Positions 24,620-33,985 of a stretch of 64,000 bases of DNA are shown one piece after another. The stretch is from positions 124,001 through 188,000 of the forward strand of contig NZ_JABBPC010000013.1 of assembly GCF_012927485.1 (NCBI RefSeq). The letters are read 5' to 3'. Numbering within the stretch: position 1 is the stretch's first letter; each line of letters starts with the position of its first letter. The notes beneath the pieces are model-generated. The model did not search any database, was not told the origin of the DNA, and worked only from the letters and a program-made list of their open reading frames with translations. This DNA comes from Polaromonas sp. (GTDB lineage Bacteria; Pseudomonadota; Gammaproteobacteria; Burkholderiales; Burkholderiaceae_C). The position numbers were made by a program, and so were the translations under genes.

Positions 24620-26644
24620 ATGATTACCCTTAAAAATGTGGTGCTGCGTCGCGGTGCCAAAGTTCTGCTTGACAGCGCGTCTGTCACCATTAATCCTGGC
24701 GAAAAAGTCGGTCTGGTCGGTCGCAACGGTGCGGGTAAATCCACCCTTTTTGCATTGCTCAACGGCTCGCTGCATGAAGACGGCGGAGATTATTTCATCC
24801 CCGCGCAATGGAGCATGGCACAGGTCGCGCAGGACATGCCCGAAACCGAGCAAAGCGCTACCGGTTATGTAGTCGATGGCGACGTGGTGTTGCTGGCCGC
24901 GCAGACCGAGGTAGATGCCGCCGAGGCAAGCGGCGACGGCGATCGCATGGCGCACGCTTACATGAGCCTGTACGATGCCGGCGCGCACGATGCCCAGGCC
25001 CGCGCACAGGCGTTGATTCTTGGTCTGGGTTTCAAGCTCAGCGAGCTGGAAAATCCCGTCAACAGCTTTTCCGGTGGCTGGCGCATGCGCCTGCAACTGG
25101 CGCGCGCGCTGATGTGTCCCTCCGACCTGCTGCTGCTGGATGAGCCGACCAATCACCTGGACCTGGACGCCCTGGTCTGGCTGGAGGCCTGGCTCAAGCG
25201 CTACAGCGGCACCATGCTGGTCATCAGTCATGACCGCGAGTTCCTCGATGCGGTAACGCAGATCACCGTGCACATTGAAAACGCCAAACTAACGCGCTAC
25301 GGCGGCAACTACAGCGCATTCGAAGACTTGCGCTCCGAGCAGATGGCCTTGCAGCAAAACGCGTTTTCCAAGCAGCAGGACAAAATCGCCCACCTTCAAA
25401 AATTCATTGACCGCTTTAAGGCCAAGGCGAGTAAGGCCAAGCAGGCACAAAGCCGGGTCAAGGCGCTGGATCGAATGGAAAAAATTGCGCCGCTGCTGGC
25501 TGAAGCTGACTTCACATTCGAGTTCAAGGAACCAGCCAATTTACCCAACCCCATGCTGTCGATGCAGAATGCCTACTTTGGCTATCCGGCACCCGAAGAG
25601 GCGCCCGAGGGCACGCCGCCCACCGTCATCGTGCAGAACGTCAGTAAATCGGTGTTAGCCGGCCAGCGCATTGGTATCCTGGGGGCCAACGGTCAAGGTA
25701 AATCGACCCTTGTCAAAACCGTCGCGCGCGCGCTCGCCCCTATCAGCGGCGATATGACCGAAGGCAAAGGCCTCAACATCGGTTACTTCGCGCAGCAGGA
25801 GCTTGACGTATTGCGTCCCGCCGACACGCCGCTCGAACACATGATCCGCCTTGTCAAGGAAGTTACCGCTGCCGGAAAAATCAGCGGTCAGCAAACTCGC
25901 GAACAAGACTTGCGGAGTTTTCTGGGTATGTTCAACTTTGGCGGTGATATGGTCAAGCAGGCCGTAGGCAGCATGAGCGGGGGAGAAAAAGCTCGGCTGG
26001 TCCTTTGCATGATCGTTTGGCAGCGCCCCAACCTGCTGCTGCTTGATGAGCCGACCAATCACCTGGACCTGGCCACGCGGGAAGCACTTGCAATGGCGCT
26101 CAACGAATTCGAAGGCACCGTGATGCTGGTCAGCCATGACCGCGCGCTGTTGCGGGCGGTCTGTGACGAGTTCTGGATGGTATCGCGGGGCGGCGTTGAA
26201 CCGTTCGACGGCGATCTGGACGACTACCAGCGTTACCTGCTGGATGAAGCCAAACGCCAGCGCGAAGAAGCCAAAAAGTCGACAAACAGCGCTACGGCGC
26301 CTGCTGCCAACGCTAGTAAAGTCGTGGCAACTGGCGCGGAGCCGTCGAAGTCGAGAGGCGCCGTTGAAACCCACCGATCCGTTAACAAAAAGGACGACGC
26401 CCAACGCCGTCAGCAACAGTCTGATAGCTCCAAACCGCTGCGTAAGGAATTGGAAAAGACAGATCGCCAGATGCAAGCTTTAAGCAACGAACAGGTCAGC
26501 CTGCAATCCCTGCTGACGAGCACCACGAATGCAGCTGAAATCGCCCAGACCGGCAGACGCCTGAAGGCGATTGAAAACGACTTGGGTACGCTGGAAGAAC
26601 GTTGGCTGGAATTAACCGAGAAGATCGAGACGGTTACGGTGTAG
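24620..26644 (+). CDS. ABC-F family ATPase (YheS/Uup-like)
   Basis: Soluble protein of 674 residues with two ABC cassettes and no membrane segments, as in ribosome-associated ABC-F factors. Cassette 1: Walker A GRNGAGKST (about 34-42), signature FSGGWRMRLQLARAL, Walker B DLLLLDEPTNHLDL. Cassette 2: GANGQGKST, MSGGEKARLVL, NLLLLDEPTNHLDL. The linker (KQQDKIAHLQKFIDRFKAKA) is the P-site tRNA-interaction motif and a coiled C-terminal tail follows residue 550. This layout fits YheS; Uup differs mainly in the C-terminus, so the subfamily is a judgement. Confidence 0.9.
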   Translation: MITLKNVVLRRGAKVLLDSASVTINPGEKVGLVGRNGAGKSTLFALLNGSLHEDGGDYFIPAQWSMAQVAQDMPETEQSATGYVVDGDVVLLAAQTEVDAAEASGDGDRMAHAYMSLYDAGAHDAQARAQALILGLGFKLSELENPVNSFSGGWRMRLQLARALMCPSDLLLLDEPTNHLDLDALVWLEAWLKRYSGTMLVISHDREFLDAVTQITVHIENAKLTRYGGNYSAFEDLRSEQMALQQNAFSKQQDKIAHLQKFIDRFKAKASKAKQAQSRVKALDRMEKIAPLLAEADFTFEFKEPANLPNPMLSMQNAYFGYPAPEEAPEGTPPTVIVQNVSKSVLAGQRIGILGANGQGKSTLVKTVARALAPISGDMTEGKGLNIGYFAQQELDVLRPADTPLEHMIRLVKEVTAAGKISGQQTREQDLRSFLGMFNFGGDMVKQAVGSMSGGEKARLVLCMIVWQRPNLLLLDEPTNHLDLATREALAMALNEFEGTVMLVSHDRALLRAVCDEFWMVSRGGVEPFDGDLDDYQRYLLDEAKRQREEAKKSTNSATAPAANASKVVATGAEPSKSRGAVETHRSVNKKDDAQRRQQQSDSSKPLRKELEKTDRQMQALSNEQVSLQSLLTSTTNAAEIAQTGRRLKAIENDLGTLEERWLELTEKIETVTV

Positions 26645-26752
26645 CGTAAGTCGTTAAAGGGGGCCTCCACGAGGTTCCGCCAGCTTCTTGGCGGCGATGC
26701 AATCCGCGCTCGTGCTTATACGCAACAAGCCGCTTCAGCCAACACCGGGCGA

Positions 26753-27082
26753 TCAACGCGGCCGTGTGTCTTGCAAGTTATGCGCCATGATGCTTTCCAA
26801 CAAACCAGGAAAGCGCTTTCCGAGGTCCTCCAGCCGAAGCGAAATCATGCAACGCATACCCTCTGGCCGGGTGCGGGTCACACCCGCTTCACGCAGTATC
26901 TTGAGGTGATGGGTCATCGTCGATTTGGGCACGCCCCCCTCCAACAAGTCACCGGACGAACTCTCGGTGATGCGCAATAGCCCGGAAACAATGGCAAGCC
27001 GGGTCAGATCACTCAAGGCGAACAGCACCCGATGCAGGCTAAGGTCTGCCGTTTCCGGGTGGGAAAATTCGCGTGCGTTCAT
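26753..27082 (-). CDS. ArsR-family winged-helix repressor
   Basis: DNA-binding regulator of 109 residues. The recognition region is MTHHLKILREAGVTRTRPEG (about residues 55-74) followed by the beta-wing MRCMISLR; the N-terminal LFALSDLTRLAIVSGLL is the ArsR dimer/helix pattern. No metal-site cysteines of the arsenic type are visible (one Cys only, in RCM), so it probably senses something other than a thiophilic metal. It is divergent from the MFS transporter and the gap holds a perfect 12+12 bp inverted repeat, so it most likely represses that transporter and itself. Confidence 0.85.
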   Translation of the reverse strand: MNAREFSHPETADLSLHRVLFALSDLTRLAIVSGLLRITESSSGDLLEGGVPKSTMTHHLKILREAGVTRTRPEGMRCMISLRLEDLGKRFPGLLESIMAHNLQDTRPR

Positions 27083-27098
27083 GGTGACTCCTGTTGAT

Positions 27099-27130
27099 GT
27101 ACTATGTATTAGGTACGTAATACATAGTAC
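27099..27130. promoter_or_regulatory. Candidate operator: 12+12 bp perfect palindrome between arsR-like and MFS genes
   Basis: GTACTATGTATT (27099-27110) and AATACATAGTAC (27119-27130) are exact reverse complements separated by eight bases. The site fills half of the 62-bp divergent gap, ideal for one dimer controlling both promoters. Confidence 0.8.
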
Positions 27131-27144
27131 ATGAATAGACCACC

Positions 27145-28311
27145 ATGAAAAATATTTTTCTTCTCGCTCTCGGCATGTTCGCGCTCGGCCTGGATGCCTA
27201 TGTCGTCGCCGGTCTTTTGCCGGAAATCGGGGTTACCTTCCATGCCACCCCCTCGGAGGTCGGTCAGACCGTGACCGTCTTCACGCTCTGCTACGCGCTG
27301 GCCGCACCAGTTTTCGCGACGCTACTCGCCGGCAAGCCAATCCGGAAAATCCTTGCCTTGGCGCTGGCCGTGTTTTCTTGTGCCAATGCCGCCAGCGCAC
27401 TTGCTGGCAGTCTTGAGTGGTTGTTGGCAGCTCGCGCGGTTGCGGGTCTCGGCGCCGGTTTGTTTTCACCGATCGCCGTCGCGGCAGCTGTCGCCCTGGT
27501 CAGCAAAGAACAAAAGGGCCGCGCCCTCGGATTGACCTTAGGCGGCATGAGTACCGGAACAGTGATCGGCGTGCCGGTCGGATTGTGGGTGGCGAGCCGG
27601 ATCGGCTGGCAGGGCACGCTTTGGCTTGTGACAGCCCTGGGCCTCATCGGGTTGATCGGCATTCTGCTGCGCCTCCCTGATATTCCCGCCGTGCCGCCGC
27701 CGTCGTTGCGGCAACGAGCCGGGATGTTAGCCAATCCGCTCGTGGCGGCGACGGTTGGCGTATCTTTTCTGACCGCCGTCGCCAGTCTTGGCCTCTATAC
27801 CTATGTTGCGCCGATCCTGCAAGGCATCGCGAACATCGACACGGCTACTTCCTATTTTTGGGCGTGGGGTATGGGCGGCATGGCGGGTAGTTTCCTGATC
27901 GGGGCCGCGATCGATTGGACGCAGCGCCCCCTGCATCTGATGCTGGGCCTCCTCACCCTGCTGACGTTGGCGCTAGCCCTACTGCCGACCGCGCTTCACT
28001 CGCCCTTGTTGGGATATCTTCCATTTTTGGTCTGGGGGGCGACGGGCTGGGCCTCACAAGCGCCGCAACAACACACCTTGCTCGACTTACAACCTGAGCA
28101 TGGTGCCGCCGCCGTCGCTTTGAACAGCTCGGCGAACTACCTTGGAGGCGCGGTCGGGGCCGCCCTCGGTGGCGTGATCATCGCCACAGGCGGCTTGTCG
28201 CGATTGCCGTTGCTGGCAGCCTGCGTGGCATTAATCGCCCTCATTATTCACACGGCGATCCTTGCGAGGTTTGGCGCGTCGAAGATGAAAAAGAACCGCA
28301 CAGCCGCATAG
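27145..28311 (+). CDS. MFS transporter, DHA1 (drug:H+ antiporter-like) family
   Basis: Inner-membrane efflux-type carrier of 388 residues with about twelve hydrophobic segments. N-terminal LLALGMFALGLDAYVVAGLLP is the DHA1 motif of TM1; the loop 2-3 motif is altered (LLAGKPIRKILAL), and a GLGAGLFSP motif sits in TM4. It is divergent from an ArsR-type repressor across a palindromic operator, a common arrangement for inducible efflux. Substrate unknown; similar proteins are annotated AraJ-like or chloramphenicol/sugar exporters. Codon choice looks slightly more GC-rich than neighbours; this is an impression, not a computation. Confidence 0.88.
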   Translation: MKNIFLLALGMFALGLDAYVVAGLLPEIGVTFHATPSEVGQTVTVFTLCYALAAPVFATLLAGKPIRKILALALAVFSCANAASALAGSLEWLLAARAVAGLGAGLFSPIAVAAAVALVSKEQKGRALGLTLGGMSTGTVIGVPVGLWVASRIGWQGTLWLVTALGLIGLIGILLRLPDIPAVPPPSLRQRAGMLANPLVAATVGVSFLTAVASLGLYTYVAPILQGIANIDTATSYFWAWGMGGMAGSFLIGAAIDWTQRPLHLMLGLLTLLTLALALLPTALHSPLLGYLPFLVWGATGWASQAPQQHTLLDLQPEHGAAAVALNSSANYLGGAVGAALGGVIIATGGLSRLPLLAACVALIALIIHTAILARFGASKMKKNRTAA

Positions 28312-28469
28312 TTGGTTTAGTTCGAATAACTCAGGATCAATGCGAGGTCTAAAAAAATGGAATTTTTATGCAGTACTGTATTTTCGATTTTGGAGCTTAT
28401 ACAGGTCCCGCCGTCCCCTGCTCTGCGCTGCGGAGCGCGACAGCCTGATGCATTGCGGCGCGTTGTAAA

Positions 28470-29609
28470 TCAGACACCCAGATGTCGTAACGGATGCGCC
28501 TCTGGAAGCCACGGGCTGACGAAGAATTGGCGCACCACCTCTGCACTGACGTTTTCGATGCGCGGTGGGTTCCAGCGCGGCGAATAGTCCTTGTCGACCG
28601 CCAGCGCCCGGATGCCTTCGACGGTTTCGCTGCTTGTGCCTGAGCGCAGATGGAAGCAATGATGCACCATGTCCCGCTCCATCCGCAGATCATCGGCCAA
28701 GGTCATTGTGCGGGCACGGCGAATCTGCTCCAGTGCCACATGCAGCATCAGCGGCGAGCGTTTGCGCAACGTGGCAGCGGTCTTGCGTGCCCAGTCGCTC
28801 TTGGCCGATTCCAACGCCCGAATGATTTCCCCCACGGTCGGCAGCGAAAAATAGGTATCGAATTCAGTTTCCAGTCCAGCAAAACGCCCGCTGCCCACTT
28901 TCAAATTAGCAGTGATCCAGGACTCAAGCGCCATCGTCGAGTCAAAAGTTTGAGCGGCCAATCCCTCCCACAGGGCGGGCAGGCTGGCCACTTCCAGTTT
29001 GACATCCGCCAGACCAAAACGGATCGCTTCGTCGGCACCGATGACGTCACCAGTCAGCGCCAGATATTCGCCGATGTGGCCCGGGCAGCGGCTCAGGAAA
29101 TAGCCACCTCCGACGTCCGGAAATAGTCCGATCTGGGTCTCTGGCATGGCCATCTTGGTGTGCTCGGTGACAATGCGCACTCTCGCACCTTGACTGATGC
29201 CCATGCCGCCGCCCATCACAATGCCGTCCATGAAGGCGATGAAGGGTTTGGGGTAGGTCTGGATCAGGTAATTGAGGGTATATTCCTCGGTGAAAAAATC
29301 GTCCAGCACCGCATCACCGGCCAGCGCGGCCCGGTAGAAAAAACGGATATCGCCACCAGCGCAAAAGCCGCCAAAATGACCTTCAGGGGTCCCGGGCCGC
29401 CCCACCTTGTTGGTGCCTCGAATCGCCACAGCCAGAACCGCAGGATCATCACGCCAGGCCAGCAGGGTATTGAGCAAATCGCGCACCATCTGCAGCGACA
29501 ACGCATTGAGCGCCTTGGGCCGGTTCAGTGTGATCATTCCGACACTGCCGCAGCGCACTGCAAGAAGGTCATCATTTTTCTTTTCAGTCACCATAACTTC
29601 AGTACTCAT
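28470..29609 (-). CDS. 3-hydroxyisobutyryl-CoA hydrolase / enoyl-CoA hydratase-isomerase family
   Basis: Crotonase-fold protein, 379 residues. Length above the 260 of simple enoyl-CoA hydratases plus MPETQIGLFPDVGGGYFLSR (around residue 160) point to the ECH_2/HIBCH group that hydrolyses 3-hydroxyisobutyryl-CoA in valine degradation. The oxyanion-hole strings FCAGGDIRFFY and GIVMGGGMG are intact. I take ATG 29609, preceded by GGAG nine bases upstream; the frame extends to 29633. It overlaps the stop of the EamA gene as ATGA, implying coupled translation with that transporter. Confidence 0.88.
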   Translation of the reverse strand: MSTEVMVTEKKNDDLLAVRCGSVGMITLNRPKALNALSLQMVRDLLNTLLAWRDDPAVLAVAIRGTNKVGRPGTPEGHFGGFCAGGDIRFFYRAALAGDAVLDDFFTEEYTLNYLIQTYPKPFIAFMDGIVMGGGMGISQGARVRIVTEHTKMAMPETQIGLFPDVGGGYFLSRCPGHIGEYLALTGDVIGADEAIRFGLADVKLEVASLPALWEGLAAQTFDSTMALESWITANLKVGSGRFAGLETEFDTYFSLPTVGEIIRALESAKSDWARKTAATLRKRSPLMLHVALEQIRRARTMTLADDLRMERDMVHHCFHLRSGTSSETVEGIRALAVDKDYSPRWNPPRIENVSAEVVRQFFVSPWLPEAHPLRHLGV

Positions 29610-30481
29610 AATCGCTGTCTCCATCCAATCCATTCGTTGACTACCAGCGCAGTGATGACCAGCACGCCGCCGGTTAATACGCTGGGACCCGGCACCTCAT
29701 TGGCACCAAACCATGCCAGCAAGATGCCAAAAACAACCTCCAATAAAGCCAGCAAGGCGACCTCGGGCGCCTTCAGAACCCCAGCGCACTTCACCGCCAG
29801 CACGCAGGGAATTGCCAGTTGAAACAGCCCGAGCACCGCCAGCAGGCCGAGGTCATGCGGCGTCGCTAAAAAAGGGAACGCCAGCGGCAAGGTCGACAGT
29901 GCCGAGAGTGCCGCCCCGACCAGCACGGCAGGCACCAGGTCGATATTCTGACCCTGCGTGCGGCTGTGCTGCACCACGGTCCAGTTACAGGCGCTCGCCA
30001 GTGGAACCAGCAGCGCCACCAGCGTGCCAGCCAGCTGGCTGTTCAGGTCCACCTGTCCGCCATACATCCATGCAATACCAATACTGGCCAGCGCAATGGC
30101 CGACCAGGTGCGCGAAGGAATCCGGTGACCAATAAAAGCACGCGCAAGCAGGGCCGTGATAAAGGGGCCGAGCGCCATTGCCACCAATACATTGGCCACC
30201 GTGGTAAGCGTCAGGGCCACCATGAAGGCCGTGAACATCACGCTCCAGCAAACGCCCGACAGCCAGAGCGCAAGGCCGCCATTGCGGATTTTCGAAAAAA
30301 CGACACGCCCCTGAAAAGCAGGTAGCAGCACCAGCAGCGCCGCCAGCGTGAATAAACTCCGCCAGAACGTCACCTCAAAACTACGCGCCACTTCCAGCTG
30401 CCGCGTCACGACGCCAGCGATAGACCACATCAGGGTTGCAAGAACCATCAGGCCAACTGCCTTGGCGTGTGTCAGCTTCAT
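29606..30481 (-). CDS. EamA/DMT-superfamily transporter
   Basis: Ten hydrophobic segments in 291 residues, in two repeats of the EamA fold (the first from about residue 9, the second from about 150). Begins MKLTHAKAVGLMVLATLMWS, typical for the drug/metabolite transporter superfamily. The last codons overlap the downstream HIBCH-like gene, so both form a bicistronic unit. Substrate cannot be inferred; EamA proteins export amino acids, metabolites or drugs. Transcribed toward typA's far side, independent of the translation cluster. Confidence 0.87.
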   Translation of the reverse strand: MKLTHAKAVGLMVLATLMWSIAGVVTRQLEVARSFEVTFWRSLFTLAALLVLLPAFQGRVVFSKIRNGGLALWLSGVCWSVMFTAFMVALTLTTVANVLVAMALGPFITALLARAFIGHRIPSRTWSAIALASIGIAWMYGGQVDLNSQLAGTLVALLVPLASACNWTVVQHSRTQGQNIDLVPAVLVGAALSALSTLPLAFPFLATPHDLGLLAVLGLFQLAIPCVLAVKCAGVLKAPEVALLALLEVVFGILLAWFGANEVPGPSVLTGGVLVITALVVNEWIGWRQRL

Positions 30482-30603
30482 GGAATACCCGGCGCAGCGC
30501 CGACCGCTGCGAACGGCAAAAGGGCCACCGCATGGCAGTGACCCTTATGTCGCCTTGGCAAGCTTTTCAGCCTGATCACCTTAACGGCAGTGTTGTTTCA
30601 GAA

Positions 30604-32427
30604 TTAACGGCCGGCGCGTTTGCGCTCGCTCTCTGTCAGGTGACGTTTGCGCAGACGAATCGACTTGGGCGTAATTTCCACCAGCTCGTCGTCCTCGATG
30701 AATTCCACCGCATATTCAAGCGTCGCATCAATCGGCGGCGTGATCTTGATCGCATCTTCCTTGCCGGAAACGCGGAAGTTGGTCAGCTGCTTGGTGCGCG
30801 TGGCATTCACTACCAGATCGTTGTCACGGCTGTGGATACCCACAATCATGCCCTCGTACACCGGGTCATTAGGCCGGACGAACATGCGACCCCGGTCGTC
30901 CAGTTTACCGAGCGCGTAGGTGAAGATTTCACCCGCATCCATGGAAATCAACACACCGTTTTTGCGGCCGCCGATGTCGCCTTTGTGCGGCTCGTAGCTG
31001 TCGAAAATGTTGGAGATCAGGCCAGTGCCACGCGTCAGGTTCAGAAATTCATTGGTGAATCCGATCAGGCCGCGCGCCGGGATGCGGTATTCCAGGCGCA
31101 CGCGGCCACGGCCGTCCGGCTCCATATTGACGAGGTCGCCTTTGCGCTCGCCCAAAGCCTGCATCACGCCACCCTGATGTTGCTCTTCGATGTCGGCAGT
31201 CACCAACTCGATCGGTTCGTACTTTTCTCCGTTCACTTCTTTCATAACCACGCGCGGCTTGCTGACGGCCATCTCGAAGCCTTCACGCCGCATGTTTTCC
31301 AGCAAGATGGTCAGGTGCAGTTCGCCGCGACCCATGACCTCAAAAATGCCTTCTTCGCTGGTTTCCTTGACGCGCAAGGCCACGTTGTGTTGCAGTTCTT
31401 TTTGCAAGCGGTCCCAGATCTGGCGACTGGTGACGTACTTGCCTTCACGGCCAGCCAGCGGGCTGGTGTTGACGCAGAAGTTCATCGTCAGGGTCGGCTC
31501 ATCGACCTTGAGCATCGGCAGCGGCGCCGGATTGACGGGATCGGTGATGGTCACGCCAATGCCGATGTCGGTCAGACCGTTGATCAGCACGATTTCGCCG
31601 GGGCCTGCATCCGTGGTCTGGACGCGCTCAAGACCCTGGAAGGTCAGGACCTGGTTGACACGACCTTTGACGGCCTTGCCATCCGGCCCTTCCATCACCA
31701 CCACGTCCATCATGGGCCGGATCGTTCCCTGGCTGATGCGGCCGACACCAATCCGGCCCACAAAGGTCGAAAAGTCGAGTGCCGAGATTTGCAGTTGCAG
31801 CGGCGCTGCCGGATCGCCTTGCTGGTGCGGCACATGTTCGAGCACGGTGTTGAACAGGGCCGACATGTCGGGGCCCCACTGCTCGCCCTGCTCACCCTCT
31901 TCCATCGACGACCAGCCGTTGATGCCCGAGGCGTAGACCACGGGAAAATCCAGCTGTTCATCCGTGGCACCGAGCTTGTCGAACAAATCGAACGCGGCGT
32001 TGACTACCCATTGCGGACGCGCACCGGGCTTGTCCACCTTGTTCACCACCAGGATCGGCTTGAGCCCCAGGGCCAAGGCCTTTTTGGTCACAAAACGCGT
32101 CTGGGGCATCGGGCCTTCCTGCGCATCGATCAGCAGCACCACACCATCGACCATGCTCAATGCCCGTTCCACTTCGCCGCCGAAGTCGGCGTGGCCCGGG
32201 GTGTCAACGATGTTGATGTGGGTGCCTTGCCAAGTCACGGCGCAGTTCTTGGCCAGAATCGTGATGCCACGTTCTTTCTCGATGGCGTTGTTGTCCATCA
32301 CGGTGTCGACCACCTTCTCGTGCTCGGCAAAGGTGCCCGACTGGCGCAGCAATTGATCGACCATGGTGGTCTTGCCATGATCGACGTGGGCGATGATGGC
32401 GATGTTTCGGATTTGTTTTTCACTCAT
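30604..32427 (-). CDS. typA: Ribosome-associated GTPase TypA/BipA
   Basis: Translational GTPase of 607 residues from ATG 32427, identical in length to E. coli BipA, which helps large-subunit assembly at low temperature and under stress. G1 AHVDHGKTT (about residues 11-19), G2 REERGITI-like KERGITILAKN, G3 DTPGHADFGGEVERAL, G4 NKVDKPGARP, then EF-G-like domains and the BipA-specific C-terminal domain. The frame begins at 32460, but the extra MYPFQVSRKRT does not resemble the family. It ends the rimP-to-typA leftward run, about 90 bp after truB. Confidence 0.95.
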   Translation of the reverse strand: MSEKQIRNIAIIAHVDHGKTTMVDQLLRQSGTFAEHEKVVDTVMDNNAIEKERGITILAKNCAVTWQGTHINIVDTPGHADFGGEVERALSMVDGVVLLIDAQEGPMPQTRFVTKKALALGLKPILVVNKVDKPGARPQWVVNAAFDLFDKLGATDEQLDFPVVYASGINGWSSMEEGEQGEQWGPDMSALFNTVLEHVPHQQGDPAAPLQLQISALDFSTFVGRIGVGRISQGTIRPMMDVVVMEGPDGKAVKGRVNQVLTFQGLERVQTTDAGPGEIVLINGLTDIGIGVTITDPVNPAPLPMLKVDEPTLTMNFCVNTSPLAGREGKYVTSRQIWDRLQKELQHNVALRVKETSEEGIFEVMGRGELHLTILLENMRREGFEMAVSKPRVVMKEVNGEKYEPIELVTADIEEQHQGGVMQALGERKGDLVNMEPDGRGRVRLEYRIPARGLIGFTNEFLNLTRGTGLISNIFDSYEPHKGDIGGRKNGVLISMDAGEIFTYALGKLDDRGRMFVRPNDPVYEGMIVGIHSRDNDLVVNATRTKQLTNFRVSGKEDAIKITPPIDATLEYAVEFIEDDELVEITPKSIRLRKRHLTESERKRAGR

Positions 32428-32513
32428 GGTTCGCTTTCTGGAGACTTGAAACGGGTACAAGGTTGATGTTAAAAATTCGGTCTACCGACGCCTGACGGCG
32501 CGGCGATAAAACT

Positions 32514-33521
32514 CTACGCGGGAGATGTCGTGTCACTTTCTGCGGTAAGGGGTGTCGCTTGCAGGATCTCCCGTATTTCAATCGGGCTCAGCAAACGATG
32601 AGGAATCAATTCATCGGCCGTGATCTGGGCCGAGCCCAGAAACGCAGCCGGTTCGCTACCATACACCTGCACCAGCGGCGCATCAGCACCCCACTGGCCG
32701 GGTTCGCCTCGGCGACGCAGGCCGTTCAAAAACCGTGTTGAATTATCGGCGTCCAATGTGACCAACGGGAATGCCGCTACCAGCGACTGCACCGGCAGCA
32801 AACAGGCTTCGCGCTCTGGCTCAGTCATGGCTTCCAGTGCCGACAAACTCAGGCACTGCGCGGCTTCAAAGCCACCCGTCTCGAGCCGCCGCAGCGAACC
32901 CAGGTGGGCGCCGCAACCCAACGCCTCGCCAATGTCTTCCCCCAGTGTCCGAATATAGGTGCCCTTGCTACAGACCACCGTGATTTTAATGGCTGCAGGA
33001 GCTCGTTCATCCTGGGTCAAAACCATATTTAGCTTGTAAATAATGATGTCCCGCGGCTCCCGCTCCACCTCCAGCCCCTTTCGGGCATATTCATACAGCG
33101 CCTTGCCGTCTTTCTTGAGCGCTGAATACATCGGTGGAATCTGGGACAGTGGACCGGTAAAGCGCCGCGTCGTCGCCTCGATCAGTTCGGGGCTGATCGC
33201 TGGTACCGGGCGCGTTTCAATCACATCGCCTTCGGCATCGCCAGTAGTAGTTTTCTGACCCAATAGCAGAATGGCTTCATAGGTCTTATCGGCATCCAAC
33301 TGAATCTGGCTGAATTTGGTGGCGGCACCAAAACACAGGGGCAAGACACCGGTAGCCAAGGGATCGAGCGTGCCGGTATGGCCGGCCTTGTCGGCACGCA
33401 GCAACCATTTTGCTTTTTGCAGCGCCTGATTACTCGACAGGCCCAAGGGCTTGTCGAGCAGCAACACGCCATGCACGGGACGTCGCTGGATTTTCTGGCG
33501 ATGAGAAGAGATTTGCGTCAT
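32514..33521 (-). CDS. truB: tRNA pseudouridine-55 synthase
   Basis: Makes pseudouridine at position 55 of the T loop in most tRNAs. In 335 residues, the catalytic aspartate is in AGHTGTLDPLATGVLPLCFG (about residues 45-64); preceded by the usual HGVLLLDKPLGLSSNQALQ. A C-terminal PUA-like extension (FLNGLRRRGEPGQWG region) closes the protein. It follows rbfA, an order shared with many proteobacteria. A REP-like inverted repeat occupies the 89-bp gap between rbfA and truB. Confidence 0.95.
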   Translation of the reverse strand: MTQISSHRQKIQRRPVHGVLLLDKPLGLSSNQALQKAKWLLRADKAGHTGTLDPLATGVLPLCFGAATKFSQIQLDADKTYEAILLLGQKTTTGDAEGDVIETRPVPAISPELIEATTRRFTGPLSQIPPMYSALKKDGKALYEYARKGLEVEREPRDIIIYKLNMVLTQDERAPAAIKITVVCSKGTYIRTLGEDIGEALGCGAHLGSLRRLETGGFEAAQCLSLSALEAMTEPEREACLLPVQSLVAAFPLVTLDADNSTRFLNGLRRRGEPGQWGADAPLVQVYGSEPAAFLGSAQITADELIPHRLLSPIEIREILQATPLTAESDTTSPA

Positions 33522-33523
33522 AG

Positions 33524-33597
33524 GGTTCCGACAGGCTCAGCGCAGGGGCCTGCCCGAGCGCTCAGTTAACACCGTTGTCCCTGAACCTGTCAAAGGG
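33524..33597. repeat. REP-like inverted pair (GACAGGCTCAG ... CTGAACCTGTC)
   Basis: GGTTCCGACAGGCTCAG (33524-33540) and CTGAACCTGTCAAAGGG (33581-33597) are imperfect reverse complements in the rbfA-truB gap. A third arm, CCCTGAACCTGTCGGAGGG, is at 57852-57870. I recall such GACAGGCTCAG motifs as abundant extragenic repeats in Comamonadaceae. Confidence 0.65.
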
Positions 33598-33610
33598 AAA
33601 CGGCGAGAAC

Positions 33611-33979
33611 TCAGTCGTCCTGGGCGCGGGAAGAAACTGCCTTGGCAATCAAAGCGTTAAGGTCAGCGGCACGTTCAGTAGTGCGGTCGAAATGAAAATG
33701 CAGGGTAGGAACCGTGTGCGTCATCAACCGCTTGAACAGGCCATTTCGCAAAAAACCCGCGGCTTGATTGAGCGCTTCTTCGCACTCTTTGGGATCACCG
33801 ACCAATACGCTAAAAAATACCTTCGCATGCGCATAGTCCGGCGTGACTTCAACCGCCTGAATTGTCACCATGCCGACTCGGGGGTCCTTTAATTCACGGG
33901 CGATCAGGTCCGTCAAATCCCGCTGGATCTGATCGGCAACGCGAAAGGCGCGGTTGGGGGTAGATGACTTTTTACGCAT
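33611..33979 (-). CDS. rbfA: 30S ribosome-binding factor A
   Basis: KH-like cold-shock factor needed for 16S rRNA 5'-end maturation; 122 residues. The N-terminal [24 protein letters not shown] and the [18 protein letters not shown] segment are the family's helix and strand core. It is separated from infB, its normal neighbour, by a signal peptidase-like gene. Six bases lie between the end of that gene and the rbfA start, so it remains in the same transcript. Confidence 0.93.
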   Translation of the reverse strand: MRKKSSTPNRAFRVADQIQRDLTDLIARELKDPRVGMVTIQAVEVTPDYAHAKVFFSVLVGDPKECEEALNQAAGFLRNGLFKRLMTHTVPTLHFHFDRTTERAADLNALIAKAVSSRAQDD

Positions 33980-33985
33980 GAGCGG

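Noticed and set aside
30436-32466. 676-codon rightward frame opposite typA
   Set aside because: It is the antisense shadow of typA, with no start site, and its composition is that of a reverse-strand GC-rich frame.
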